Part shown: positions 55,700 through 64,000 of the stretch, one piece after another | Layout of the letters: the number at the start of each line of letters is the position of its first letter | How positions within the stretch are numbered: position 1 is the first letter of the stretch | NCBI GenBank assembly: GCA_032119795.1 | Contig: JAUMFO010000013.1 | Location: 124,001 to 188,000 of the forward strand | Direction: 5' to 3' | DNA: 64,000 bases | DNA from: JAGIBJ01 sp032119795 | GTDB taxonomy: Bacteria; Actinomycetota; Thermoleophilia; Solirubrobacterales; Solirubrobacteraceae | Program-made: the position numbers and the translations under genes | Notes under the pieces: model-generated | The model's input: only the letters and a program-made list of their open reading frames with translations | Databases searched by the model: none | What the model was told of the DNA's origin: nothing

Positions 55700-56776
55700 C
55701 TACGGCGTGGCGCCGCCGGTCACGCTCGCGCCGCCGGCTGGTTCCGCGCTCGTCGACGGCGAAGCGGGCGCCTCCGCGTTGGCGCCGGCCGCGGGAGCGG
55801 AGCCAGCGGGCGCCTCAGCGGCGGGAGGGGTCGGGGTCGCGGCCGAGGGGGACTGCGCGGCGGCCGTGCTGGTACCCGCGGTGGGCGCCGCGGACGTTCC
55901 CGTCTGGGTGGCCGTTCCGGTTGAGGGCGCCGGGGCGAGGCTGTCGGCGCTGGTCCCGGTCGGTGCGGTGAGCGTCGGTGGCGCGTCAACCGTGCCGGCA
56001 GCACCAGCCGTCTTCGATCCACCGATGCCGCCGACCGCGGGGCGACCGGGCACGCGCACGTCGATGTAGGTCGCACGGGTCGCGGCGCCGTCGGCAATCA
56101 CCGCCGTCGCCGCAGCCCACTTGTCGGCGGCACTGTCTGCGCTGCCGAAGATCAGGCGAGGGCCACGCTGGAGTTCGATCTCGAGTCCGGCGGCGCCGCG
56201 TCGGACGGTGCGGATGAGCTCGAGGAGGGTGTCGGGGGCGCTCGCCAACACGCTCAGCGATCCGCCGTCGCCGGTCAGTCGACCTTCGCGCATCAACAGC
56301 GAGCCGAGCGACGGGTCGAGCTTGGGCACGGCCGCTTCGTTGGCGCGCTCCAGCACGGTGCCGTCGCCAGCGACGGTAAACGTCCGCCCGCCGATCTGCA
56401 CGCGGCCGACCGGCGGGCGCATGACGACGGTGAGGTCGAGGCGGAATGGCGGGTGCGCGGCAATCTTGATCTCGGCGACTTCGGGGTAGCTCGCGACCGC
56501 GGCCATCAGGTCGTCTTCGGAGACGCTGAACGTGGACTGGCCTCGTGCCTCCTCCTCGATCGCGGCGCGAATGCGCTCAGCGCTCAGGCCGGTGGCGCCG
56601 TCGACTTCCAGATCCCGCGGGTGGGCGATCGGGGTGTAGATCGCGAGCACGGCAAGCAGCGCGACGAACGCCACCAGGCCGCCGATGATCTTGGCGCCGG
56701 TGCCCGGGCCGCCGAATCCGCGCAGGCCAACCTTGAACGGCGGAAACGAAGGCGCGGTGGGTGCGGGGCGGTGCAC
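55700..56776 (-). CDS. ftsQ: Cell division protein FtsQ
   Basis: 358 residues from GTG 56776. A single membrane helix (about 29-49), POTRA domain (YTPIAHPRDLEVDGATGLSA...), and FtsQ-type beta domain. The last 95 residues are an Ala/Pro/Thr/Ser/Gly tail, unusual for the family and probably outside the membrane. Confidence 0.88.
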   Translation of the reverse strand: MHRPAPTAPSFPPFKVGLRGFGGPGTGAKIIGGLVAFVALLAVLAIYTPIAHPRDLEVDGATGLSAERIRAAIEEEARGQSTFSVSEDDLMAAVASYPEVAEIKIAAHPPFRLDLTVVMRPPVGRVQIGGRTFTVAGDGTVLERANEAAVPKLDPSLGSLLMREGRLTGDGGSLSVLASAPDTLLELIRTVRRGAAGLEIELQRGPRLIFGSADSAADKWAAATAVIADGAATRATYIDVRVPGRPAVGGIGGSKTAGAAGTVDAPPTLTAPTGTSADSLAPAPSTGTATQTGTSAAPTAGTSTAAAQSPSAATPTPPAAEAPAGSAPAAGANAEAPASPSTSAEPAGGASVTGGATP

Positions 56777-56909
56777 GGTGGGGCCTTCGCCGAGGCGCGG
56801 CCCTCCCCTTCTCCAGCAAGCGCATGTTCGGCGATTGGCGCGTCGGGTGGCCGCAAACTGCGGCGAACTGCCCGTCAGCGGCGGGCCGTCAGCTTCGAAC
56901 TCGGTGGAG

Positions 56910-59174
56910 TCAGCTGCTCCACGGCAGCTCGACGGCGCCGAGCGTCTGCACCTCGGGCTCTAGCCAGACGCCGTGGTGCTCGTGAACGCGCTCACGGGCG
57001 AGCTGCATGAGTTCGATGATCTCGGCGGTCGTGGCGGTGCCGGTGTTCTCCACGAAGTTCGCGTGGATCGGGGAGAGCCGGGCGGCGCCGTGCTCGAGGC
57101 CTTTGCAGCCGGCCTCATCCAGGAGCTGGCCGGCCGTCGGGCCGTCGGGCCACGGCGGCGGGTTCTTGAACGTCGACCCGAAGGTCTTGATCCCCGAGGG
57201 CTGGGTCGCCTTGCGGCGGTCGCGGAAGTCCGCGAGCTGGGCCTTGACCGTGGCCGGGTCTGAGGGCGTCAGCGCAAAGGCGGCGCGTACGACGATCTCG
57301 CCGTCCCTGAGATTGGAGTGGCGGTACGCGAAGCCAAGGGCCGACGGCTTGCGGCGCTCGACGCCCTCGGCCGTGGCGACCTCGACCCATTGGAGCGTCT
57401 CGGCCAGCGCGCCACCGTAGGCGTTGGCGTTCATGCGCACCGCCCCACCGACGGTGCCCGGGATCGAGACGCCGAACTCAATGCCGGCGAGGCCGAGACG
57501 CGCCGCGGCGGCTGCAGCCTGCGGGAAGCGGGAGCCACCGCCAGCGGTGAGCGTGTGGTCATCGAAGCGGGTCGCGCCGAGTTCGCCATCGAGCCGGATC
57601 ACGAGGCCCTCGACGCCCGCGTCGGCGACGAGCAGGTTGGAGCCCGAGCCGATCGCGTGGACGGGCAGGCCCTCGTCTTGGGCCCACCCAAGGAGGGCAA
57701 CGACGCGGCCCGGGTCGGAGGCGCGGGCAAACCACTGGGCGCTGCCGCCGGTGCGCACCGTCGAGAGCCGCTCAAGCGGGTAGTCGGCGATGAGCTCCTC
57801 CGGGCGAGTCGAGGCTGGAGCGTCTGGAAGGTCTGCTGCGGCGCTCTCGCCGGCAGCGAGGCGTTCGCCGACGGCGCGGACGTCGCCGGCGCCCATGACG
57901 ACGATGAGGTCGGCCGGGCCGGCGAGCGCCGCGGCGGTGGCCACGGCAGCGTCGAAGTCCGGGACGAGGCGAGCCTCAGCGGAGGCGTGCCACGGCCAAG
58001 CGGCCTCGATCGTGGCGGTCGTGATCTCCGGGAACTGCTCCTGGGTCTCGCGGGCCGGGTAGATCGGCACGAGGATCGCCTCGTCGGCCGCCGAGAGCGC
58101 TTCGGCAAACGCGGCGGCGAAGTCGCGGGTGCGCGAGAAGAGGTGGGGCTGGAAGACGGCGAGCACGCGGCCCTCACCGGCGTAGACGCGAGCGGCCTCG
58201 ATCGTCGCGGCGACCTCGGTCGGGTGGTGGGCGTAGTCGTCGACGACCCGGGCGCCGCTGGCGGTGGTGCCGAGCGGCTCAAATCGCCGGCCAGCGCCCA
58301 CGAAGCTCGCCAGCGCCCCTGCGGCGTCGGCGCGGGCCACGCCGGCTTGCGCGAGGGCTTCGATCGCGAGCGCGGCATTGCCCGCGTTGTGGCTGCCGGG
58401 CACGTTGAGCTTGATCGTGAGTCGCTCGCCGCCCAGGGCGGTGTAGTCGACGCCGGCCAAGGGGTCGCCGGCGGGGAGGTCGACGCCAACGCTTGGCGTG
58501 TCGGCTGGCACGACGCGCGCCCATTCGGTCGGCAGGACGGCCTGGCCGCTGCCACCGAGGAACTGGGTGAAGTCGGCCTCGAGCGCGGTGAGGTCGCGGG
58601 CGTCGTGGTCGAGTTCGATGTTCGTCACGACCGAGATCGCGGGGTGCAGTCGCAGGAACGAGCGGTCGGATTCGTCGGCCTCGATCACGAGCCAGCCGTC
58701 CTCCCCACCCCAGTGCGCGCCGGAGCCGAGCGTGCGGACGGTCCCGCCGATCACCCACGAGGGATCGAGGCCTAGGCCGTGCAAGGCGTGGGCGACCATC
58801 GAACTCGTCGTCGTCTTGCCGTGGGCGCCGGCGACGGCGATCGTCTTGCGGTCTTGCACCAGCTCGGCGAGCAGCTCGCTGCGGTGCAGGACGACGTCGC
58901 CTCGTGCGCGAGCCGCGGCGAGCTCGGGGTTCTCTTCGGTGATGGCCGTCGACCGGACGATCTCCAGGGGGCCCGCGGGCAGCGCGGAGGCGTCGTGACC
59001 GATCGTGATGACGGCCCCGGCGTCTCGGAGCCCGTCGACGACGGCGCTCCCGGATCGGTCGCTCCCGGTGACGGTCGCACCGCGCGTGAGCGCGATCGCC
59101 GCCAGCCCGCTCATGCCGGCGCCGCCGATCCCGAGGAAGTGCAGCTTGCGCCCGTGCCAGTCCGTGCCGCTCAC
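56910..59174 (-). CDS. murC-murB: Fused UDP-N-acetylmuramate-alanine ligase and UDP-N-acetylenolpyruvoylglucosamine reductase
   Basis: 754 residues from GTG 59174. MurC about 1-445: FLGIGGAGMSGLA, AGAHGKTTTSSMVAHAL, VIEADESDRSFL, DDYAHHPTEV. MurB about 460-754: RTGGSAQWFARA, AIGSGSNLLVAD, GIEFGVSIPGTVGGA, FGSTFKNPP. Catalyses two steps of cell-wall precursor synthesis in one chain, with no stop between them. The frame is open further upstream through the palindromic repeats, but conservation begins at the GTG. Confidence 0.96.
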   Translation of the reverse strand: MSGTDWHGRKLHFLGIGGAGMSGLAAIALTRGATVTGSDRSGSAVVDGLRDAGAVITIGHDASALPAGPLEIVRSTAITEENPELAAARARGDVVLHRSELLAELVQDRKTIAVAGAHGKTTTSSMVAHALHGLGLDPSWVIGGTVRTLGSGAHWGGEDGWLVIEADESDRSFLRLHPAISVVTNIELDHDARDLTALEADFTQFLGGSGQAVLPTEWARVVPADTPSVGVDLPAGDPLAGVDYTALGGERLTIKLNVPGSHNAGNAALAIEALAQAGVARADAAGALASFVGAGRRFEPLGTTASGARVVDDYAHHPTEVAATIEAARVYAGEGRVLAVFQPHLFSRTRDFAAAFAEALSAADEAILVPIYPARETQEQFPEITTATIEAAWPWHASAEARLVPDFDAAVATAAALAGPADLIVVMGAGDVRAVGERLAAGESAAADLPDAPASTRPEELIADYPLERLSTVRTGGSAQWFARASDPGRVVALLGWAQDEGLPVHAIGSGSNLLVADAGVEGLVIRLDGELGATRFDDHTLTAGGGSRFPQAAAAAARLGLAGIEFGVSIPGTVGGAVRMNANAYGGALAETLQWVEVATAEGVERRKPSALGFAYRHSNLRDGEIVVRAAFALTPSDPATVKAQLADFRDRRKATQPSGIKTFGSTFKNPPPWPDGPTAGQLLDEAGCKGLEHGAARLSPIHANFVENTGTATTAEIIELMQLARERVHEHHGVWLEPEVQTLGAVELPWSS

Positions 59175-59231
59175 GCGACGGGAGGCTAACGAGCGGGCCG
59201 GAGGTGGGACGTCCGCCCCGGCGTCGCCGGC

Positions 59232-59350
59232 ACTTGGACTGGCAAAACGCCTTGCTAAGGCGTTCTCAGAGACCAAGTCGTTTGCCCCGCGCGACGCCAA
59301 CCCACTTGGACTGGCAAAACGCCTTAGCAAGGCGCTCTCAGAGACCAAGT
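59232..59350. repeat. Left repeat array of element B (two 47-bp palindromes)
   Basis: Copies at 59232-59278 and 59304-59350, with a 25-bp spacer. Each has outer arms ACTTGG/CCAAGT and an inner stem AACGCCTT-AGC-AAGGCGTT (first copy has GCT in the loop). Repeat period is 72 bp. The array is duplicated almost exactly at 60425-60543. Confidence 0.93.
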
Positions 59351-59396
59351 CAGCGGGAGGGGGGCGAATTCTTCCCTGTCAAACCCTCTTACTTGT

Positions 59397-60404
59397 ATGG
59401 AGAACTTTCCTGAGCACGACCGCAAGCGGACCCGCCGGAGCGCCGCCGAACGAGATGAAATCGTGAGCCGAGTCACCAGGGTCGCCGGCACCAGAGGCGG
59501 CGCGACGACCGGCGCGGATCTCGTTGAACGCGGTCTCGGTCGCAAGGAGATCGCCGGGTACGTCAGGACCGGCTGGCTGCACGACTTGGAAGGCGACGTC
59601 TACGCCGTCGGGCACGAGGCACTCACCAAACAAGGCTGGCTCTATGCCGCGCTGCTCAGTGGCGGACCGAACGCTGCGCTGAGCTACTGGACGGCCGCCG
59701 TGCTCTGGCGGCTCCTCGACCGCGCCCCGAACGCCAACGAGATCCACGTCTCGACGCAGCGCAGCGACCGCGAAGGCTGCCGCGGAGCCGTGATCCATGC
59801 GCCGCGGAAGCTGCCCGAGAACGACTGCACGACGATCAACTCCCTCCGAGTCACGACGCTGTTCCGCACGCTCCTAGATCTGGCGACCGTGGCCTCTCCC
59901 GCGCAGCTTCTGGGCCTGGTCGAGGCAGCGCACACGGTTCACGGCATCGACCTGCTCACCCTGGCCGCCTATGCACGCTCTTTTCGCCGACGTCCGGGAG
60001 CGGCTCGGCTGCGCGAGGCGGCCTATTCAGTCGCCGGTCCGGTCCGCCTCCGAAGCAACCTTGAACGCATGTTTCGCGAGCTGGCGCGTGAGTGGGGACT
60101 TCCCGAGTATGAAACGAACGTGCCGTTCGAGGGCCAGGAACTCGACGTGTTCTTCCGTGACCGCAACGCGGCCATCGAGCTCGATTGGTTCGACTACCAC
60201 GGAGGTCGCAGCAGCTACCGGCGCGACCACCGCAAGGCGCGCAAACTCGCGCGAGTCGGCGTGGCACTCCTGCCGGTCGCTGGTGAGGATCTTGAGGAGC
60301 ACCGCGACGACGTACGCGTTGACGTCCTCGCGTACCTCGCCAACCATCCGCCGGTGACCCAGCCCGCGATCCCTGCCAACCCCATCGGTCCCTCGAGCGG
60401 CTAG
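59397..60404 (+). CDS. AbiEi-like / DUF559-like (Vsr-fold) protein of element B
   Basis: 335 residues from ATG 59397. The N-terminal winged helix and the AbiEi-type middle (GWLYAALLSGGPNAALSYWT, LRVTTLFRTLLDLA) resemble type IV antitoxins. The C-terminal domain is DUF559-like: ERMFRELAREWGLPEYETNV, GQELDVFFRDRNAAIELDW, then YRRDHRKARKLARVGVALLP. The Asp and the Glu-x-Asp match nuclease-fold positions, but activity is unproven. Arrangement is like the element A protein. It is antisense to the mur genes. No clear ribosome site. Confidence 0.7.
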   Translation: MENFPEHDRKRTRRSAAERDEIVSRVTRVAGTRGGATTGADLVERGLGRKEIAGYVRTGWLHDLEGDVYAVGHEALTKQGWLYAALLSGGPNAALSYWTAAVLWRLLDRAPNANEIHVSTQRSDREGCRGAVIHAPRKLPENDCTTINSLRVTTLFRTLLDLATVASPAQLLGLVEAAHTVHGIDLLTLAAYARSFRRRPGAARLREAAYSVAGPVRLRSNLERMFRELAREWGLPEYETNVPFEGQELDVFFRDRNAAIELDWFDYHGGRSSYRRDHRKARKLARVGVALLPVAGEDLEEHRDDVRVDVLAYLANHPPVTQPAIPANPIGPSSG

Positions 60405-60424
60405 CCGGTCCTAGCTTCCAACCC

Positions 60425-60543
60425 ACTTGGACTGGCAAAACGCCTTAGCAAGGCGTTCTCGGAGACCAAGTCGTTTGCCCCGGGCGACGCCAACCGACTT
60501 GGACTGGCAAAACGCCTTAGCAAGGCGTTCTCGGAGACCAAGT
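60425..60543. repeat. Right repeat array of element B (two 47-bp palindromes)
   Basis: Copies at 60425-60471 and 60497-60543 with a 25-bp spacer that matches the left spacer at 23 of 25 bases. Lies 21 bp after the element B gene stop and 30 bp after the murG stop. Confidence 0.93.
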
Positions 60544-60572
60544 GCGCCGGGGCGGCCAACGCCGCGCCGGCC

Positions 60573-61631
60573 TCAGCGCGCGCCGGCGGCGGCTACCACC
60601 TCGGCGGCGATCGCCTCGGCGGCGTCGGGGCGGGCGAAGGCCAGCGCGGCCTCGCCCATGGTGGCCAGACGCTGAGGGTCGGCGAGGAGCGCATCGACCT
60701 CGGTGCGCAGGCGCTCGGCCGTCATGTCGGCGTCGTCGATGAGGATCGCGGCGCCGCGTTCGACGAGTGCCAGCGCGTTGCCGCGCTGGTGATCCCCCGA
60801 GGCATGCGGGTAGGGCACCAGGATCGACGGGCGCCCATGCGCAGCGATCTCAAAGACCGACCCACCCGAGCGCGCGACGCAGAGATCGCACGCCAGCAAT
60901 GCCTCGTTGAAGCGGTCGATGTAGGGCTCCAGCTGGTAGCCCTGCGCCGGGACGCGGGGGCGCAGCGCCTCATCGTCGCGCGTGCCTCCGGCGTGCAACA
61001 CGCGGTAGGGCGCGCCGGCGAGTCCCTCGATCGCGGCCTCGTTGATTGAGCGGGCGCCGAGCGACCCCCCGAACACGAGCACGAGCTGCTCGGCGGAGCC
61101 GATGCCGAAGCGGGCGCGAGCGGCGGCGCGATCCGTCGCGGGCGGCGGCACCGGACGGCCCGTCAGCAGGTAGCGGTCTCCGCTCGCCCCGTGGACAGGG
61201 AACGCCAAACACACGCGCCTTGCGCGCTTGGCTAGGACCCGGTTCGACAACCCCAAATGGGAGTCGGCCTCGGTCAGCACGAGCGGGATGCGACGACGGA
61301 TCGCAGCGGCGCCCACGACCCCCGCCACGTAGCCTCCGCCGCCCATGACGACGTCGGGCCTCCACTCCTTGAGCAGCCGGCTCGCGCCGCGGTAGGCACC
61401 GATCGCCTTCACCCCGGCTTTCGCTGCGGCTTTGGGATGGGTACGACTGAACCCGCGGACGTCGAGCTGCTCGAGCTCATAGCCGGCCTGGGGCACCAAA
61501 CGCACCTCGGCGCGGTCGCCGCCAATGAAGCGCACCGCGTGGCCCTGTGCCCGAAGTGCATCGGCGACGGCGAGCGCCGGTACCACGTGCCCCGCCGTAC
61601 CACCGGCGGCGATAACGATCGAAAGAGACAA
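60573..61631 (-). CDS. murG: UDP-GlcNAc:undecaprenyl-PP-MurNAc-pentapeptide GlcNAc transferase
   Basis: 352 residues from TTG 61631. Glycine-rich loops AAGGTAGHVVPALAVA and VMGGGGYVAGVV, FGGSLGARSIN, and SGGSVFEIAAHGRPSILVPYP. Makes lipid II from lipid I. Confidence 0.96.
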   Translation of the reverse strand: MSLSIVIAAGGTAGHVVPALAVADALRAQGHAVRFIGGDRAEVRLVPQAGYELEQLDVRGFSRTHPKAAAKAGVKAIGAYRGASRLLKEWRPDVVMGGGGYVAGVVGAAAIRRRIPLVLTEADSHLGLSNRVLAKRARRVCLAFPVHGASGDRYLLTGRPVPPPATDRAAARARFGIGSAEQLVLVFGGSLGARSINEAAIEGLAGAPYRVLHAGGTRDDEALRPRVPAQGYQLEPYIDRFNEALLACDLCVARSGGSVFEIAAHGRPSILVPYPHASGDHQRGNALALVERGAAILIDDADMTAERLRTEVDALLADPQRLATMGEAALAFARPDAAEAIAAEVVAAAGAR

Positions 61632-61687
61632 GCCCGAGAGGCTAGATGGTTCGTTTCGCGGCCGTGCCGTCGTCGCTGGAGCAGCGG

Positions 61688-63310
61688 CTACGGCTTGGGC
61701 GCGCGGGCCAGCATGTCCGCGGCCTGCTCACGAGAGACGAGCTTGCCGTCGGGCATGAGCACGCGGCCATCCGGCAGTGCGATCGGGCTCTTCGGTCGGC
61801 CGATACGGCCACCGGGAAGGCGCACGGTGCCGTCGGACAGGATCTCCATGCCCGCGACCCGCTCGACGACTCGCGCCGATGCGACGGCGGCTTGCGCGGC
61901 GGGCGACCGTCGGCGACCCGAGACGCTCCCACGCCTCCGGGTCGCCGCGGCGCTGCCTCCCCGTGCCGCGTCCTGCGGCGAGGTGGTGTCGGCGCCCGAG
62001 CTGGGCGCCACAGGTTGGGGTCTGGTGCCGGGGCGCTGGTCAACGACCCGCAGCTCGCCGGGCTGCGGCTCCGGCGGAGCGCTGCGCTTCGTCGCCGAGA
62101 CGACCGCAGCGACCGCCGCCGAGACGGGCGCCGGTCGCACGACGGCGCGGGGTGCGGGCGTCGGCACGACCAGCGGGGCGCTGCGCAGCGAGGTGCGGCG
62201 GTCGATGTCGATCAGCAGCCCGATCACGCCAAGCAGCAGCACCTCGCTCGACCCGCCGGCCGAGATCAGCGGCAGTGGCACGCCAGTGAGCGGGGCGATC
62301 CCGAGCACCGCCCAAATGTTGAGTCCCGCCTGCCACAGCAGAATCGACGACAGCCCCGCGGCAACGAGCCGGTCGTAGGGCTCCTGCGTCTCGCGGGCGA
62401 TCCGCAGGCCGAGCCAGACCGTCCAGAGGTAGAGCGCCATGATCGCGGTCGCCCCGAGCAGGCCGACCTCTTCCATGATTACCGGCAGGATGAAGTCGGT
62501 TTGCGGCTCCGGAATGATGTGCTTTTGCAGGCTCTCGCCGATGCCGTGGCCGAATACGCCGCCGGAGCCGATGGCCATCAAGCCGTTGGTGATCTGGAAG
62601 CCAGCGTCGAAGCGATCGGCGAAGGGGGCCAGGAAGACGGTAAACCGCTCGACGCGTTCAGGAGCGGCGAGCGTCAGCAGGCCAGCAGCAGCAGCGGCCG
62701 CGGCCATCATCGAGCCGAGCATCCCCATGGAAGTTCCGGCGATGAAGAGCACGGTGATGACGATCGCCCCGGTGACCAGCGCCGAGCCGAGGTCCTGCAT
62801 CGCGATGAGACCGAGCACGCCGCCCGCGAGCAGCAGAACCGGCTTGAGATCGGTCCACGAACGAACGCGCCACGGCTCAAGCGCGAGGGCCGCCGCCATG
62901 TAGAGGACCAAGGCAGGTTTGAGCAGCTCAGATGGCTGCAGCGTGAAGCCGCCAGGGAGCCTGATCCACTGCTTGGCACCGTTGATCTCTGGTGCGAGCC
63001 CGGTCGGGAGCATCACGAAGATCACGCCGCAGATGCCAAGTCCGAGCAGCACGGTCGTGAATCGGTGAGCGAGGGCGAGGCCCCCATTGCCACCAGGACC
63101 GCCGCGCCCCAGGTAGAACATCAGACCGAGGCCGACCACGCCGAAGACGATGCTCTTGGCGAAGTAGCTGAACGCGCTGCCGGTGCTCGAGCCGTCGGCG
63201 GCGCTGAGGACGGCCAGGCAGCCGATCACGACGAGCGAGATCGTTGCGACCGTCAACTGGTGCCGGGGTCGGACGACCCCGCTGCCGACGGCCTTTGCCT
63301 GGTGCTCCAT
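61688..63310 (-). CDS. ftsW: Septal peptidoglycan polymerase FtsW with long C-terminal extension
   Basis: 540 residues from ATG 63310. SEDS core (about 15-390) with ten or so helices and the motifs INGAKQWIRLPGGFTLQPSE, GVFGHGIGESLQKH, PEPQTDFILPVIMEE and PLISAGGSSEV. A low-complexity linker and a 54-residue motif (GMEILSDGTVRLPGG, LPDGRVLMPDGKLVS) follow. Start shares a base with the murD stop. Confidence 0.94.
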   Translation of the reverse strand: MEHQAKAVGSGVVRPRHQLTVATISLVVIGCLAVLSAADGSSTGSAFSYFAKSIVFGVVGLGLMFYLGRGGPGGNGGLALAHRFTTVLLGLGICGVIFVMLPTGLAPEINGAKQWIRLPGGFTLQPSELLKPALVLYMAAALALEPWRVRSWTDLKPVLLLAGGVLGLIAMQDLGSALVTGAIVITVLFIAGTSMGMLGSMMAAAAAAAGLLTLAAPERVERFTVFLAPFADRFDAGFQITNGLMAIGSGGVFGHGIGESLQKHIIPEPQTDFILPVIMEEVGLLGATAIMALYLWTVWLGLRIARETQEPYDRLVAAGLSSILLWQAGLNIWAVLGIAPLTGVPLPLISAGGSSEVLLLGVIGLLIDIDRRTSLRSAPLVVPTPAPRAVVRPAPVSAAVAAVVSATKRSAPPEPQPGELRVVDQRPGTRPQPVAPSSGADTTSPQDAARGGSAAATRRRGSVSGRRRSPAAQAAVASARVVERVAGMEILSDGTVRLPGGRIGRPKSPIALPDGRVLMPDGKLVSREQAADMLARAPKP

Positions 63311-64000
63311 CACGCGCTGGTTCGCCGCGCGGCCGCCAACTCCTTGAAGTCCTGGCCACGAATTTCGTAGCTCGGGAATTGGTCCCACGAGGCGCACGCT
63401 GGGGAGAGCAGGACGACATCGCCCGAAAGCGCCAGCTCCCGGGCAGTTTGCGCCGCTACATCCAGCGTGTGGCAGCGGTGAATCTGGTCGGGCGGCAACG
63501 CGCCAGCTAGCTCGTCGGCGAGCTGCGGCTCGGCTTCCCCGATCAGCAGCACGCTGGCGCAGCCCTCGCTGATGGGGCCCCGCAGCTCGGTAAACGTCTG
63601 CCCCTTGCCGAGCCCGCCGAGGATCAGGTGGATCGGGCGATCTGGGAAGGCGGCAAGCGCGGTGAGGGTGGCGTCGACGTTCGTCGCCTTGGAGTCGTTG
63701 ACCCACAGCACACCGTCCCACTCCCCCGCCGACTCGAGTCGATGCGCAACGCCCGGGAACGCCGCGAGCTCGGCCGCGACGTCCTCCACCGCGATGCCGG
63801 CTGCGAGGGTGATCGCCGTTGCGGCCGCCGCGTTCTCGTAGTTGTGCGTGCCGAACAGCCGAAGCCCGCCCCTGGCGGCGACCTGCTGCTCGCCGCAGCG
63901 CACGCAACCGTCGGCAGTGTCGACATCGCTCCCTGGGCCGAAGTGCACGACTCGCGCGGCGCCGGTCGGCGCGTCGAAATCAACCGGGAGCACCGCGGTG
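63310..64000 (-). CDS. murD: UDP-N-acetylmuramoylalanine-D-glutamate ligase (partial, N-terminus beyond window)
   Basis: About 230 C-terminal residues; the frame runs off the right edge. NYENAAAATAITLAAG, NDSKATNVDATLTALAAF, LILGGLGKGQ and LSPACASWDQFPSYEIRGQD identify MurD. Confidence 0.95.
   Translation of the reverse strand, partial: TAVLPVDFDAPTGAARVVHFGPGSDVDTADGCVRCGEQQVAARGGLRLFGTHNYENAAAATAITLAAGIAVEDVAAELAAFPGVAHRLESAGEWDGVLWVNDSKATNVDATLTALAAFPDRPIHLILGGLGKGQTFTELRGPISEGCASVLLIGEAEPQLADELAGALPPDQIHRCHTLDVAAQTARELALSGDVVLLSPACASWDQFPSYEIRGQDFKELAAARRTSA

Larger units (their letters stand above)
59232..60543. mobile_element. Element B: AbiEi/DUF559-like gene between duplicated palindromic repeat arrays, inside the division cluster
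   Basis: A 1.3-kb module: two 119-bp arrays in direct orientation around one plus-strand gene. It separates murG from murC, which are otherwise adjacent in this minus-strand cluster, so insertion into the operon is likely. No target duplication or transposase was found. Confidence 0.55.

Noticed and set aside
59232..60543. Four similar 47-bp repeats with 25-bp spacers could be read as short CRISPR-like arrays.
   Set aside because: There are only two repeats at each end, the spacers are nearly identical to each other, the repeats are nested palindromes, and there are no cas genes.

Overview
The window is high-GC bacterial chromosome. The layout of cell-division, aromatic and scp genes, the many short-overlap operons, and the frequent GTG/TTG starts suggest an actinomycete of the class Thermoleophilia (Solirubrobacter/Conexibacter/Patulibacter type). 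That placement is inferred from gene content and codon use, with no 16S gene in view.

Layout. (a) 1-10 kb, mostly minus strand: a partial secreted glycoside-hydrolase-like gene, a PH-domain protein, der, an MFS transporter, an FkbM methyltransferase, then the coupled block aroF-tyrA-aroA-[VTT membrane domain + cytidylate kinase in one frame]. The aroF leader contains a small open frame with Tyr, Trp and Phe close together. (b) 10-17 kb: a nucleoside deoxyribosyltransferase-like gene, repeat-flanked element A (one AbiEi/DUF559-like gene between long hairpins), hisC-aroH, an MFS exporter with its TetR regulator, rluB and rlmN. (c) 17-29 kb: two tandem secreted IPT/TIG proteins, a glutathionyl-hydroquinone-reductase-like GST with a palindromic operator, an alcohol dehydrogenase/thioesterase pair, a collagen-like protein, and scpB/scpA/trpS. 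(d) 29-35 kb: DUF427, a ferritin-like protein, and a four-gene signalling operon (HD-GYP, response regulator, CheR, hybrid-sensor-like histidine kinase). (e) 35-54 kb: the full glycine cleavage set gcvT-gcvH-gcvPA-gcvPB, preceded by a tightly coupled beta-oxidation operon with a Baeyer-Villiger-type monooxygenase, a PucR-type regulator, a GMC oxidoreductase, a crotonase and an acyl-CoA ligase. (f) 54-64 kb: division and wall cluster murD-ftsW-murG-[element B]-murC/murB fusion-ftsQ-ftsZ.

How it fits together. The core minus-strand genes (trpS, scpA, scpB, rluB, aroH, hisC, aroF, tyrA, aroA, cmk, der) lie in one collinear order but are broken up by accessory genes, many of them on the plus strand. 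The 40-54 kb region reads as a catabolic island: alcohol to ketone or aldehyde (GMC oxidoreductase), ketone to ester (BVMO), ester cleavage (hydrolase), aldehyde to acid (ALDH), activation (FadD) and beta-oxidation.

The most unusual feature is a pair of unrelated-in-sequence but similarly built elements. Each carries a single gene combining an AbiEi-like N-terminus with a DUF559/Vsr-like nuclease-fold C-terminus, and each is bracketed by its own family of palindromic repeats. Element A is flanked by about 50-bp hairpins. Element B is flanked by two copies each of a 47-bp nested palindrome, and it sits in reverse orientation inside the otherwise contiguous division cluster. No tRNA, rRNA, CRISPR array or classical insertion sequence was seen.
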